Source: Hydrogenothermaceae bacterium (lineage in GTDB: Bacteria > Aquificota > Aquificia > Aquificales > Hydrogenothermaceae). Taken from it: a stretch of DNA of 11,119 nt. The position numbers and the translations under genes are program-made. The notes beneath the pieces were generated by a model. That model ran no database searches. It was given only the letters and a program-made list of their open reading frames with translations, and was not told where the DNA came from. The stretch is taken from contig JALUFA010000113.1 of the NCBI GenBank assembly GCA_027052485.1, positions 1 to 11,119 on the forward strand, written 5' to 3'. Below, one piece after another: positions 1 to 5,747 of the stretch (position 1 is the stretch's first letter; the number at the start of each line of letters is the position of its first letter).

Positions 1-1
1 A

Positions 2-52
2 CTAAAAGACGGAGACACAGTTGCCGTAATACCACCTGTTAGCGGTGGATAA
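2..52 (+). CDS. moaD: MoaD-type sulfur carrier, C-terminal fragment
   Basis: Only the last 16 codons and a TAA stop are inside the window. They read LKDGDTVAVIPPVSGG, the characteristic end of MoaD, the small subunit of molybdopterin synthase. In MoaD the terminal Gly-Gly is adenylated by a MoeB-type enzyme and converted to a thiocarboxylate that supplies sulfur to the molybdenum cofactor. The GD-x-V-A-x-PPVSGG pattern favours MoaD over ThiS, which also ends in Gly-Gly but lacks PPVSGG. The gene starts upstream of the window. The next gene begins 3 nt after its stop, and a cysteine desulfurase, a plausible ultimate sulfur source, is the second gene downstream. Confidence 0.82.
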   Translation, partial: LKDGDTVAVIPPVSGG

Positions 53-55
53 AGG

Positions 56-949
56 TTGCTAGAGAGTCTTTTTAGCGTTGTTTTTTACTTTCTTCTTGGT
101 TATGTAGCCCGTGTTTTTAAAATAATAGATGAGAACGGTTCTCAAATCTTAATAAAGTTTATAATCTACTTTTCTTTTCCCGCTTTAGTTGTATACAACA
201 TCTACAACCTTAAGTTTTCCACTGAGATTTTGATGATTGTAGCCTTTGGCTGGTTTTTTACGCTGTTTTCTATATTCGTCCTCTTTGCTGTTGGAAAAAT
301 GCTGAGACTAAAAAGAGAAACCCTTGCGACCTTTGTAATGATGGGAACGTTTTCAAACACATCGTTTCTTGGATTTCCTTTTACAAAGGCAGTACTTGGT
401 CTAGACTATCTAAAGTACTCTATCATTTTCGACCAGCTGGTAGCATTTTTGTCGGTGTCTATACTATCCCCTTTTCTTATTGCCTATGGAAAAAACGAAC
501 GGGGAAAACTTGAGATAAAGAGAATTTTAACCTTTCCTCCATTTATAGCACTTATAGCCGGATTTGTACTTTCAGCATTTTATATACCAGACTTTATACT
601 TCAGACCTTAAAAGACCTTGGAATGACAACCCTTCCATTGGCTCTTTTTGCTGTAGGGATAAACCTAAAACTTCTCCACATAAAAACTCGCTTGAAGGAC
701 ATTTCTTTAGTCTTGACGTTTAAGCTTGTTATTCTTCCTCTGATAGCCATTTTATTTGCAAAACTTATCTTTAATCCATTACCAGGGTTTATGAAAGCCG
801 TAATACTTGAGATATCTATGCCTCCAATGGTGCTCGCATCTATATTCGTGATGGATGCAAATCTTGACAAAGAACTAGCCATCGGGGCAGTAGGATTTGG
901 TATTATTGCCAGTTTCTTAACAGTGCCATTAATAATGATGCTTTTGTGA
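56..949 (+). CDS. AEC-family (auxin efflux carrier-like) transporter
   Basis: This 297-residue, strongly hydrophobic protein has about nine to ten membrane segments and the layout of the AEC family (PF03547, malate/auxin efflux carrier-like), whose members are about 300 residues long. An N-terminal half with a GTFSNTSFLGFP segment near residues 97-108 precedes a charged central loop (about 145-155), and the second half carries EISMPPMVLASIFV near 252-265, matching the family's conserved 'MPP' helix. It acts in the inner membrane. Bacterial relatives move organic acids or other small anions, but the substrate cannot be read from sequence. The start is TTG, with GGTGGA at 44-49 (inside the end of moaD) as a plausible ribosome binding site 6 nt upstream. 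It lies 3 nt after moaD and 7 nt before the desulfurase gene, so it is probably cotranscribed with both. Confidence 0.85.
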   Translation: MLESLFSVVFYFLLGYVARVFKIIDENGSQILIKFIIYFSFPALVVYNIYNLKFSTEILMIVAFGWFFTLFSIFVLFAVGKMLRLKRETLATFVMMGTFSNTSFLGFPFTKAVLGLDYLKYSIIFDQLVAFLSVSILSPFLIAYGKNERGKLEIKRILTFPPFIALIAGFVLSAFYIPDFILQTLKDLGMTTLPLALFAVGINLKLLHIKTRLKDISLVLTFKLVILPLIAILFAKLIFNPLPGFMKAVILEISMPPMVLASIFVMDANLDKELAIGAVGFGIIASFLTVPLIMMLL

Positions 950-956
950 GGTTAAA

Positions 957-2081
957 ATGGAAATTTATCTTGATAACGCAGCCACAACAAAAGTGTTTCC
1001 TTCCATCAAAGAAAAACTACCCATATGGCTTGATGATTTTTTTGCAAATCCTAACTCTTTGTACCCTCCAGCCCAAAAGGCAAAGCAGGAGATAGAAAAG
1101 GCTAGATTATACCTGTCCGAGATTTTAAACGTACAACCAGAAAACATTGTGTTTACATCGGGAGCAACGGAGAGTAATAACACAATACTTAAAGGTTTTA
1201 TGGAAAAAACAGACAGAAAAGAAATTCTCATTTCTCCAATAGAGCACAAATCCGTTCTAAATCCAGCAAAGTACCTCGCCAAAAAAGGTTATAAAATCAC
1301 TTACCTTAAAGTAAACAAAAATGGTCTTATAGATTTAGAAGATTTAAAGCAAAAACTTTCAAAAAACGTAGCCCTTGCAGCTGTAATTTACGCCAACAAT
1401 GAAACAGGAGTTATACAGGATGTAAAATCAATAAAAAAACTACTTAACGAGTTTGACGTACCTTTGTTTTCCGACACAGCACAGGCAGTATTTAAAACAG
1501 AGGTGCCATTTGAGTATATGGACTTTTTTTGCGGTTCAGGGCATAAGTTTAATGCCTTAAGGGGTATCGGTTTTTTTGTAAAAAAACGGGATATAGAACC
1601 TCTCATCCACGGTGGAGGGCAGGAAGAAGGATTTAGAAGCGGTACCCAAAACACAGCTGGAATTTTATCAATCCATGAGGCAGGTAGAATATGGACTGAA
1701 AACCAAAAAGAATACCACACCCATTTAAAAAACCTCCAATCAATATTTGAGAAAAACCTTAAAGAAAAAATTCCTGAGATAAAAATCGTTAGTGAAAATG
1801 TTGAAAGACTCCCCAATATTAGTTTAGTAATATTTCCAAAGGTTGACGCTCAATCTATGGTTGTTGCACTGGGACAAAGGGGAATTTACGTATCTTCTGG
1901 CTCGGCCTGTTCCTCCGGTACCCCAACTCCTTCCCACGTACTTTTAAGTTATGGATACTCGCCAGAAGAAGCCCTTAGAGCGGTAAGATTTTCCTTTGGA
2001 GTTGAAAACACAGAAGAAGAAATTTTACAGGCTGTAGACACTGTTGTAGACATATTCAAGACTCTATACGAGTTTGTTTAA
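957..2081 (+). CDS. Cysteine desulfurase, NifS/IscS family
   Basis: This 374-residue PLP-dependent aminotransferase-fold enzyme removes sulfur from L-cysteine, giving alanine and an enzyme-bound persulfide that feeds Fe-S cluster, tRNA thiolation or cofactor sulfur pathways in the cytoplasm. Visible landmarks are YLDNAATT at 4-11, TSGATESNN at 67-75, the PLP-stacking His97 in IEHKS, Asp173 and Gln176 in FSDTAQ, the Schiff-base lysine Lys197 in SGHK, RSGTQN at 227-232, and the persulfide cysteine Cys318 in SSGSACSSG. The long active-site loop with SGSACSSG marks class I (IscS/NifS) rather than SufS. GAGG at 948-951 lies 5 nt before the ATG. The context (moaD, transporter) suggests a sulfur-delivery role, possibly to molybdopterin synthase. 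No iscU-like scaffold gene is visible, so nifS, iscS or a specialised paralogue cannot be told apart. The stop codon overlaps that of the convergent flgM-like gene. Confidence 0.93.
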   Translation: MEIYLDNAATTKVFPSIKEKLPIWLDDFFANPNSLYPPAQKAKQEIEKARLYLSEILNVQPENIVFTSGATESNNTILKGFMEKTDRKEILISPIEHKSVLNPAKYLAKKGYKITYLKVNKNGLIDLEDLKQKLSKNVALAAVIYANNETGVIQDVKSIKKLLNEFDVPLFSDTAQAVFKTEVPFEYMDFFCGSGHKFNALRGIGFFVKKRDIEPLIHGGGQEEGFRSGTQNTAGILSIHEAGRIWTENQKEYHTHLKNLQSIFEKNLKEKIPEIKIVSENVERLPNISLVIFPKVDAQSMVVALGQRGIYVSSGSACSSGTPTPSHVLLSYGYSPEEALRAVRFSFGVENTEEEILQAVDTVVDIFKTLYEFV

Positions 2082-2293
2082 TCCTCTTTTTCAGCTTTAA
2101 AGAACTCAATCATCTTTTCTGCAACTTTTTTTGGGTCTACCTTGTACTCCCCCTTTTCTATTAAAGCTTTTAGAATTTGAATTTTTTGTTCTCTTTCCAT
2201 CTTTTTCTCCGAAAGGATTTGTTCCACTTTTTCTATATCTCCCTCATCAATATACTTTCTTATAAGCTTTATAAACTGGTCTTTTTTCTCCAC
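2078..2293 (-). CDS. flgM: FlgM-like anti-sigma-28 factor
   Basis: This small, charged, helical protein ends with a FlgM-type segment: KIQILKALIEKGEYKVDP followed by KKVAEKMIEFF. The family pattern is a helix, then I-x-x-G-x-Y-x-V-D, then a helix beginning K-[IV]-A. FlgM binds the flagellar sigma factor FliA (sigma-28) and holds it inactive until the hook-basal body is finished. I chose the GTG start at 2293 (71 residues, VEKKDQF...). AGGTGG at 2298-2303 lies 4 nt upstream, and a sigma-28-like promoter at 2318-2345 would lie inside the gene if the ATG at 2362 (94 residues) were used. That ATG has no ribosome binding site and overlaps the tsaB start. The stop codon overlaps that of the convergent desulfurase gene. 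No flagellar genes are visible nearby. The family call rests on the C-terminal motif only. Confidence 0.68.
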   Translation of the reverse strand: MEKKDQFIKLIRKYIDEGDIEKVEQILSEKKMEREQKIQILKALIEKGEYKVDPKKVAEKMIEFFKAEKED

Positions 2294-2297
2294 TTTT

Positions 2298-2303
2298 CCA
2301 CCT
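2298..2303 (-). promoter_or_regulatory. Ribosome binding site deciding the flgM-like start
   Basis: The - strand reads AGGTGG, then AAAA, then GTG at 2293. Spacing and sequence resemble other ribosome binding sites in this window. The upstream in-frame ATG at 2362 has no comparable site. Confidence 0.55.
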
Positions 2304-2317
2304 AAAACTACCCTTAA

Positions 2318-2345
2318 TTTTCGGTATAATTGATTTGAATCTTTA
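2318..2345 (-). promoter_or_regulatory. Candidate sigma-28 (FliA-type) promoter of the flgM-like gene
   Basis: On the - strand TAAAGATT (2345-2338) is followed after 12 nt by ACCGAAAA (2325-2318). The established flagellar sigma-28 consensus is TAAAGTTT-N11-GCCGATAA, so the match is 7/8 and 6/8 with a spacer one nucleotide long. Transcription would begin near 2311, giving a leader of about 18 nt that contains the AGGTGG site before the GTG start. FlgM genes in other bacteria are often themselves sigma-28 dependent, which fits. Confidence 0.5.
2325..2330 (+). promoter_or_regulatory. -10 element of the tsaB-pyrF-rpoN promoter
   Basis: A perfect TATAAT lies 30 nt before the tsaB ATG, giving a predicted start near 2337 and a leader of roughly 24 nt. 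No good -35 hexamer is visible 16-18 nt upstream, so the promoter may be weak or helped by an activator. The element lies in the spacer of the oppositely directed sigma-28-like promoter. Confidence 0.5.
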
Positions 2346-2360
2346 AAAGGCAAAAACGGC

Positions 2361-2960
2361 ATGATTTTATCTATAGATACAGGCTTTGATATACTGGGAC
2401 TTTCTCTAATAAAGGAAGATCTGGGGCTTGTTTTTAGTGTTGACTATCGGCAGCTTGGCACATTTTCAGAGAACTTAGTGGCAAAGATAGACTTTCATCT
2501 AAAAGAGTACCAGATTGATAAAAAAGAACTGTCAGCAATTGTTGTTAACAAAGGTCCCGGAGGATACACTGGTTTACGGGTAGGTATTACCACTGCAAAG
2601 GCTTTAGCTTATGCCCTTAAAATTCCATTGTACTCTTATACATCTCTAGACGCCATGCACTATAAACATAGATTTTACCTAAAAAGAGTGATAACAGCCG
2701 TAAATGCAGGAAGAGGAGAAGCGTATGTAAAAATCTTTGAAAAAGAAACTTCTTCAGATATAAAACTTATCAAACAGGATGAACTGTCCAAAATATTATC
2801 AGATGAAGACTTACTAATAACAAAGAACCTAAACGTAAGCCATAAAAACCATATAGATGAAAAAAAGAGTTTATCTTTAGAAGGGGCTATTTTTGCCGTT
2901 GAGAGGAACTTAAAAGAAGACCCATTTTTACTTGAACCAGTATATATAAGAGAAAACTAG
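2361..2960 (+). CDS. tsaB: tRNA t6A37 biosynthesis protein TsaB (YeaZ)
   Basis: TsaB is the non-catalytic partner of TsaD in the TsaB-TsaD-TsaE complex that transfers threonylcarbamoyl to A37 of ANN-decoding tRNAs in the cytoplasm. The ASKHA-fold start ILSIDTG (2-8) and the signature GPGGYTGLRVGITTAKALA at 65-83 (usual form GPGSFTGLR) identify it. NAGRGEAYV at 115-123 matches the usual DAR-x-x-E-V/A-Y segment. At 199 residues it is slightly short for the family (about 210-230) and lacks the C-terminal extension of some homologues. The ATG overlaps the alternative start of the divergent flgM-like gene by 2 nt. The only upstream site is a modest AAAAGG at 2345-2350. It is the first gene of a unit with pyrF (13-nt gap) and rpoN. 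Confidence 0.9.
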   Translation: MILSIDTGFDILGLSLIKEDLGLVFSVDYRQLGTFSENLVAKIDFHLKEYQIDKKELSAIVVNKGPGGYTGLRVGITTAKALAYALKIPLYSYTSLDAMHYKHRFYLKRVITAVNAGRGEAYVKIFEKETSSDIKLIKQDELSKILSDEDLLITKNLNVSHKNHIDEKKSLSLEGAIFAVERNLKEDPFLLEPVYIREN

Positions 2961-2968
2961 AAAGGAGG
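2961..2968 (+). promoter_or_regulatory. Strong ribosome binding site of pyrF
   Basis: AAAGGAGG lies 5 nt before a TTG codon at 2974. It is the best anti-16S match in the window and fixes pyrF translation at TTG, since no ATG is near. Confidence 0.85.
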
Positions 2969-2973
2969 AAAAA

Positions 2974-3657
2974 TTGGCGAAACTAGCTATAGCACTGGAC
3001 TTTACAGAGTTGGAGGATGCAGAAAGGTTTCTATACTCACTGGAAGATAAAGATGTAATCGTAAAGGTAGGCTACTCTCTATTTGTAAAGTATGGAACAG
3101 ACATAACAGACTTTGTAAAAAACAGAGGCTTTGAGCTTTTCTTAGACCTGAAGCTACACGACATACCAAACACCGTTTATAACGGAGTTAAGGGTGCTGT
3201 TTATAACGGAGCAGACTATCTCACATTACATACCTTAGGTGGTAAACAGATGCTAGAAAGAGCCGTTGAAGCAAAGAAAGACTCAAACTTAAAACTACTT
3301 GGAGTGACTGTTCTAACAAGCCATAGCGAAGAGTTTTTAAAAACCCTTGGAATAAACTCAAGTATAGAAGATTTAGCCTTGAAACTTGCAGAGATTGGCG
3401 TTGAGGCTGGACTTGATGGAATTGTTGCATCGGCAAAAGAGGTACCTAAATTAAAATCTAGCATTAAAAAACCTTTTTTAGCAGTTTCCCCCGGAATTAG
3501 ACCTTTTAAAGTAGAAAACGACGACCAAGAAAGAGTGGTTAGTCCAGAAGAAGCTGTTAAACTAGGAGCAGATATAATAGTAGTGGGACGACCCATAATA
3601 AAAGCTGAAAACCCAAATGAGGTTATTAAACAGATAAAGAAGCAGATAACTAAATGA
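2974..3657 (+). CDS. pyrF: Orotidine 5'-phosphate decarboxylase
   Basis: This enzyme decarboxylates OMP to UMP, the last step of de novo pyrimidine synthesis, in the cytoplasm. The 227-residue TIM-barrel protein shows Asp9 (ALDF), Lys31 (VKVGYSLF), the catalytic charged cluster D58-x-K60-x-x-D63 in LDLKLHDIPNT, a TVLTSH loop at 112-117, the phosphate-binding end VSPGIRPF at 171-178 and Arg206 in VVGRPI. Its length and motif spacing match the standard bacterial type-1 PyrF. Translation starts at TTG behind AAAGGAGG. Its TGA stop overlaps the rpoN ATG (ATGA), so rpoN translation is probably coupled to it. Confidence 0.97.
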   Translation: MAKLAIALDFTELEDAERFLYSLEDKDVIVKVGYSLFVKYGTDITDFVKNRGFELFLDLKLHDIPNTVYNGVKGAVYNGADYLTLHTLGGKQMLERAVEAKKDSNLKLLGVTVLTSHSEEFLKTLGINSSIEDLALKLAEIGVEAGLDGIVASAKEVPKLKSSIKKPFLAVSPGIRPFKVENDDQERVVSPEEAVKLGADIIVVGRPIIKAENPNEVIKQIKKQITK

Positions 3658-4955
3658 AGATTTCTACATCATTAAAACTTTCAAATAAGCTGGTATTAAC
3701 CGTAAGTCTAAAACAGCAGCTAAAACTACTTACCCTTAATAAACTTGAGTTAAAAGAAGCCATACAGAATGAACTACAGGAAAATCCGTTTCTAGAAGAG
3801 AAAGTTTATTTAGAACCTGATTATGAACCGGAAGACCTATCAAAAAATCCCTATGAGGATAACAGCTGGATATGGGAGAGGAAAGTCCAGCAGAAACCTT
3901 CATTAATCCAAATATTAGAAAACCAGATAAATATTGAATTTGACGGCTTAGATAAACAGATAGCCCTTGAGATTTTAAGTAATTTAAATGAAAAAGGTCT
4001 ATTAGACGAACCTGTATACTCAATAGCAAAAAAGCTAAAAATTTCTCAAGATGATGTAGAGAGGGTAAGAGAAAAGTTAAAAAAACTGGAACCGGTAGGT
4101 ATTGGCTCTATATCAATTCAAGAGAGTTTAATAGCCCAGTACGAAGAGCTTTTTGGGAAAAATGAGCTAGTAGCTAAGATTATCCAACAGGACATTTACA
4201 ACGTAAACAACAAGGAATATATACAAAAAAAGTACTCTCTATCTGAAGATAAGTACGATGAACTGCTTTGTAATCTAAAAACCTTAAAACCTTATCCTAC
4301 CTTTGGCCTTGGAAGTGATGAAACTATTTATATAGAACCTGATGTTTTTCTAGTAGAGGATGAAAATGGTTATAAGGTTGAGCTGAATGAGTGGGAAATA
4401 CCAAAACTTAAACTTGTAGGACATTACAGAAGACTTTTAAATAAGAAAGACTTGTCAGAGGAAACAAGAAAATTTTTAGAGAACAAACTCCAGATTGCTA
4501 TAGGTATTGTAAAGGGAATAGAACAAAGAAGAGAAAATATTAAAAAAGTTGTGGGGTTTCTAGCCAAATATCAAAAAGATTTTTTAGAGAAAGGAATAGA
4601 GTTTATAAAACCATTAACTTTAAAAGATGTCGCAAAGCACGTAGACTTACATGAATCCACAATAAGCAGAATAGTATCAAATAAGTACGTTTTAACTCCT
4701 AGGGGAGTCCTTCCGTTAAAATCTTTTTTCTCAAGTAAACTTAGTACATCTTCAGGAGAGGACGTTTCTACTCACAAAGTAAAAAAAATCATACAAGAGA
4801 TCATCAATAGCGAAGATAAAACAAAGCCTTTAAGCGATGAAGCTATTTCAAAACTCCTTTTTAAGAACTACAAGATAAGGATAGCACGCCGAACAGTGGC
4901 AAAATACAGAGAAGAACTTGGAATTCCAGGATCACGCCAAAGAAAATTAAGGTAA
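3654..4955 (+). CDS. rpoN: RNA polymerase sigma-54 factor
   Basis: This 433-residue sigma-54 directs RNA polymerase to -24/-12 promoters and depends on AAA+ enhancer-binding proteins to melt DNA. Region I is residues 1-47, with the leucine/glutamine-rich LVLTVSLKQQLKLLTLNKLEL and LQENPFLEE. A short acidic region II covers about 50-80. The core-binding domain runs about 85-290. A helix-turn-helix lies near 322-346 (LKDVAKHVDLHESTISR), and the RpoN box ARRTVAKYRE at 411-420 is intact. All regions are present, so the factor should be functional. It starts inside the pyrF stop codon (ATGA). No separate ribosome binding site is strong, so expression probably follows pyrF. Which genes it controls is not visible, and I found no convincing -24/-12 promoter in the window. 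Confidence 0.97.
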   Translation: MKISTSLKLSNKLVLTVSLKQQLKLLTLNKLELKEAIQNELQENPFLEEKVYLEPDYEPEDLSKNPYEDNSWIWERKVQQKPSLIQILENQINIEFDGLDKQIALEILSNLNEKGLLDEPVYSIAKKLKISQDDVERVREKLKKLEPVGIGSISIQESLIAQYEELFGKNELVAKIIQQDIYNVNNKEYIQKKYSLSEDKYDELLCNLKTLKPYPTFGLGSDETIYIEPDVFLVEDENGYKVELNEWEIPKLKLVGHYRRLLNKKDLSEETRKFLENKLQIAIGIVKGIEQRRENIKKVVGFLAKYQKDFLEKGIEFIKPLTLKDVAKHVDLHESTISRIVSNKYVLTPRGVLPLKSFFSSKLSTSSGEDVSTHKVKKIIQEIINSEDKTKPLSDEAISKLLFKNYKIRIARRTVAKYREELGIPGSRQRKLR

Positions 4956-5165
4956 ATCTTTTTTAACCTATAAATCTAGTTAGATATATCAAAGTTTATA
5001 CCCATTTCAATTCCTAATAGGCACGCTAAAAACCACTATACTACACGCAAAAGGAAATCCTGTAGTAGTTGGTTTCAATTCCTTATAGGTACGCTAAAAA
5101 CTTGTCTTAGACCCTGAAGGAGTGAGGAATTTTTTGTTTCAATTCCTTATAGGTACGCTAAAAAC

Positions 5166-5202
5166 GGTTTTTGTTTTTCAAGAAGTAGCATTTACCATCT
5201 AC
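5166..5202. repeat. Duplicated CRISPR spacer, trailer-side copy
   Basis: This 37-nt spacer is base-for-base identical to the one at 5432-5468. It is the fifth spacer from the leader. Confidence 0.98.
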
Positions 5203-5431
5203 GTTTCAATTCCTTATAGGTACGCTAAAAACAAGAAGTTTCTTTCAACGAAAGTACATTTATTCGTGTTTCAATTCCTTATAGGTACGCTAAAAACCAA
5301 ATAGATGCGAAAGCAGGAAACAGTATAGTAGAGAGTTTCAATTCCTTATAGGTACGCTAAAAACGTTTTAAAGCCTCTTTTGTCTTTTCATTAAGTAGGT
5401 TGTTTCAATTCCTTATAGGTACGCTAAAAAC

Positions 5432-5468
5432 GGTTTTTGTTTTTCAAGAAGTAGCATTTACCATCTAC
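5432..5468. repeat. Duplicated CRISPR spacer, leader-end copy
   Basis: This 37-nt spacer is identical to the one at 5166-5202. It occupies the leader-adjacent position, where the newest acquisition is normally found. Confidence 0.98.
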
Positions 5469-5559
5469 GTTTCAATTCCTTATAGGTACGCTAAAAACCC
5501 TGAGACTAAACTACATATTCAAAAGTCAAGAAGCCGTTTAAAATCAATGGTTAACTATT

Positions 5560-5588
5560 AATATAGACTAAACAGTAAATCCTGTCAA
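5560..5588 (-). promoter_or_regulatory. CRISPR leader promoter
   Basis: On the - strand TTGACA (5588-5583), a 17-nt spacer and TATATT (5565-5560) form a near-consensus housekeeping promoter. The predicted start near 5553 is about 55 nt before the first repeat in the inferred transcription direction. This agrees independently with the repeat polarity. Confidence 0.8.
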
Positions 5589-5604
5589 ATGAAGTCAATT
5601 TTCA

Positions 5605-5642
5605 GTCGACCTCCAATCTGGCAAAAATCCCTGGAGATCGAC
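5605..5642 (-). repeat. Inverted repeat in the CRISPR leader
   Basis: The + strand arms GTCGACCTCCA (5605-5615) and TGGAGATCGAC (5632-5642) are complementary except for one position, with a 16-nt loop. On the - strand that position becomes a G-U pair, so RNA from the - strand would form an unbroken 11-bp stem. It lies just upstream of the -35 element, so it could be a DNA site for a regulator or integration factor, or a structure in read-through RNA from the M20 gene. Confidence 0.6.
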
Positions 5643-5716
5643 AAACCATTGATACATAAGGTTAAGATGGCAATTTTTGTGAATTTCAACCTAATTTTTA
5701 CTCTAAAATTTTGCCT

Positions 5717-5747
5717 TAAAATCTGTGATCGACTGACTCAGATTTTA
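5717..5747 (-). terminator. Hairpin at the M20 stop codon, possible weak terminator
   Basis: TAAAATCTG (5717-5725) and CAGATTTTA (5739-5747) are perfect inverted repeats around a 13-nt loop. On the - strand the first arm begins with the TAA stop of the M20 gene. The stem is AT-rich and no U-run follows, so termination would be inefficient. It may instead mark the outer edge of the leader. Confidence 0.4.

Larger units (their letters stand above)
5004..5498 (-). CRISPR. CRISPR array, 8 repeats and 7 spacers
   Basis: Eight 30-nt repeats start at 5004, 5072, 5136, 5203, 5268, 5335, 5402 and 5469. On the + strand the repeat begins GTTTCAATTCC and ends GCTAAAAAC. Spacers, from low to high coordinate, are 38, 34, 37, 35, 37, 37 and 37 nt. 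Repeats 2 to 8 are identical. The first (5004-5033) differs at positions 1, 13 and 19, as expected of the old trailer end. Read on the - strand the repeat ends ATTGAAAC, the 5' handle typical of type I-B and III crRNAs, so transcription is inferred to run right to left from a leader at 5499-5744. The spacers at 5166-5202 and 5432-5468 are identical. No cas gene is in the window, so the type is inferred from the repeat only. Confidence 0.98.
5499..5744 (-). promoter_or_regulatory. CRISPR leader
   Basis: This AT-rich, non-coding stretch of about 246 nt lies between the intact end of the array and the stop codon of the M20 gene. It holds a consensus-like promoter (5560-5588), an imperfect 11-bp inverted repeat (5605-5642), a 9-bp inverted repeat overlapping the M20 stop (5717-5747), and several copies of TCGAC (inside 5605-5610, 5638-5642 and 5729-5733) and AAGTCAA (5523-5529, 5592-5598). 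I see no gene in it. The short open frame crossing it shows no domain and lacks a credible start. Confidence 0.8.

Noticed and set aside
1388..1816. 142-codon - strand frame opposite the desulfurase
   Set aside because: It is the antisense shadow of conserved desulfurase motifs; no ribosome binding site or domain.
2455..2475. TGGCAC inside tsaB as a sigma-54 -24 element
   Set aside because: No GC element at the required -12 spacing follows, and it lies within coding sequence.
4956..5003. Possible rpoN terminator between rpoN and the array
   Set aside because: Only a 4-bp AGGT/ACCT pairing around a T-run and a small ATCTA-GT-TAGAT palindrome are visible, too weak to call.
5122..5304. 60-codon open frame with repeated FQFLIGTL on the + strand
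   Set aside because: It is a translation of CRISPR repeats and spacers; the periodic peptide simply mirrors the 30-nt repeat.
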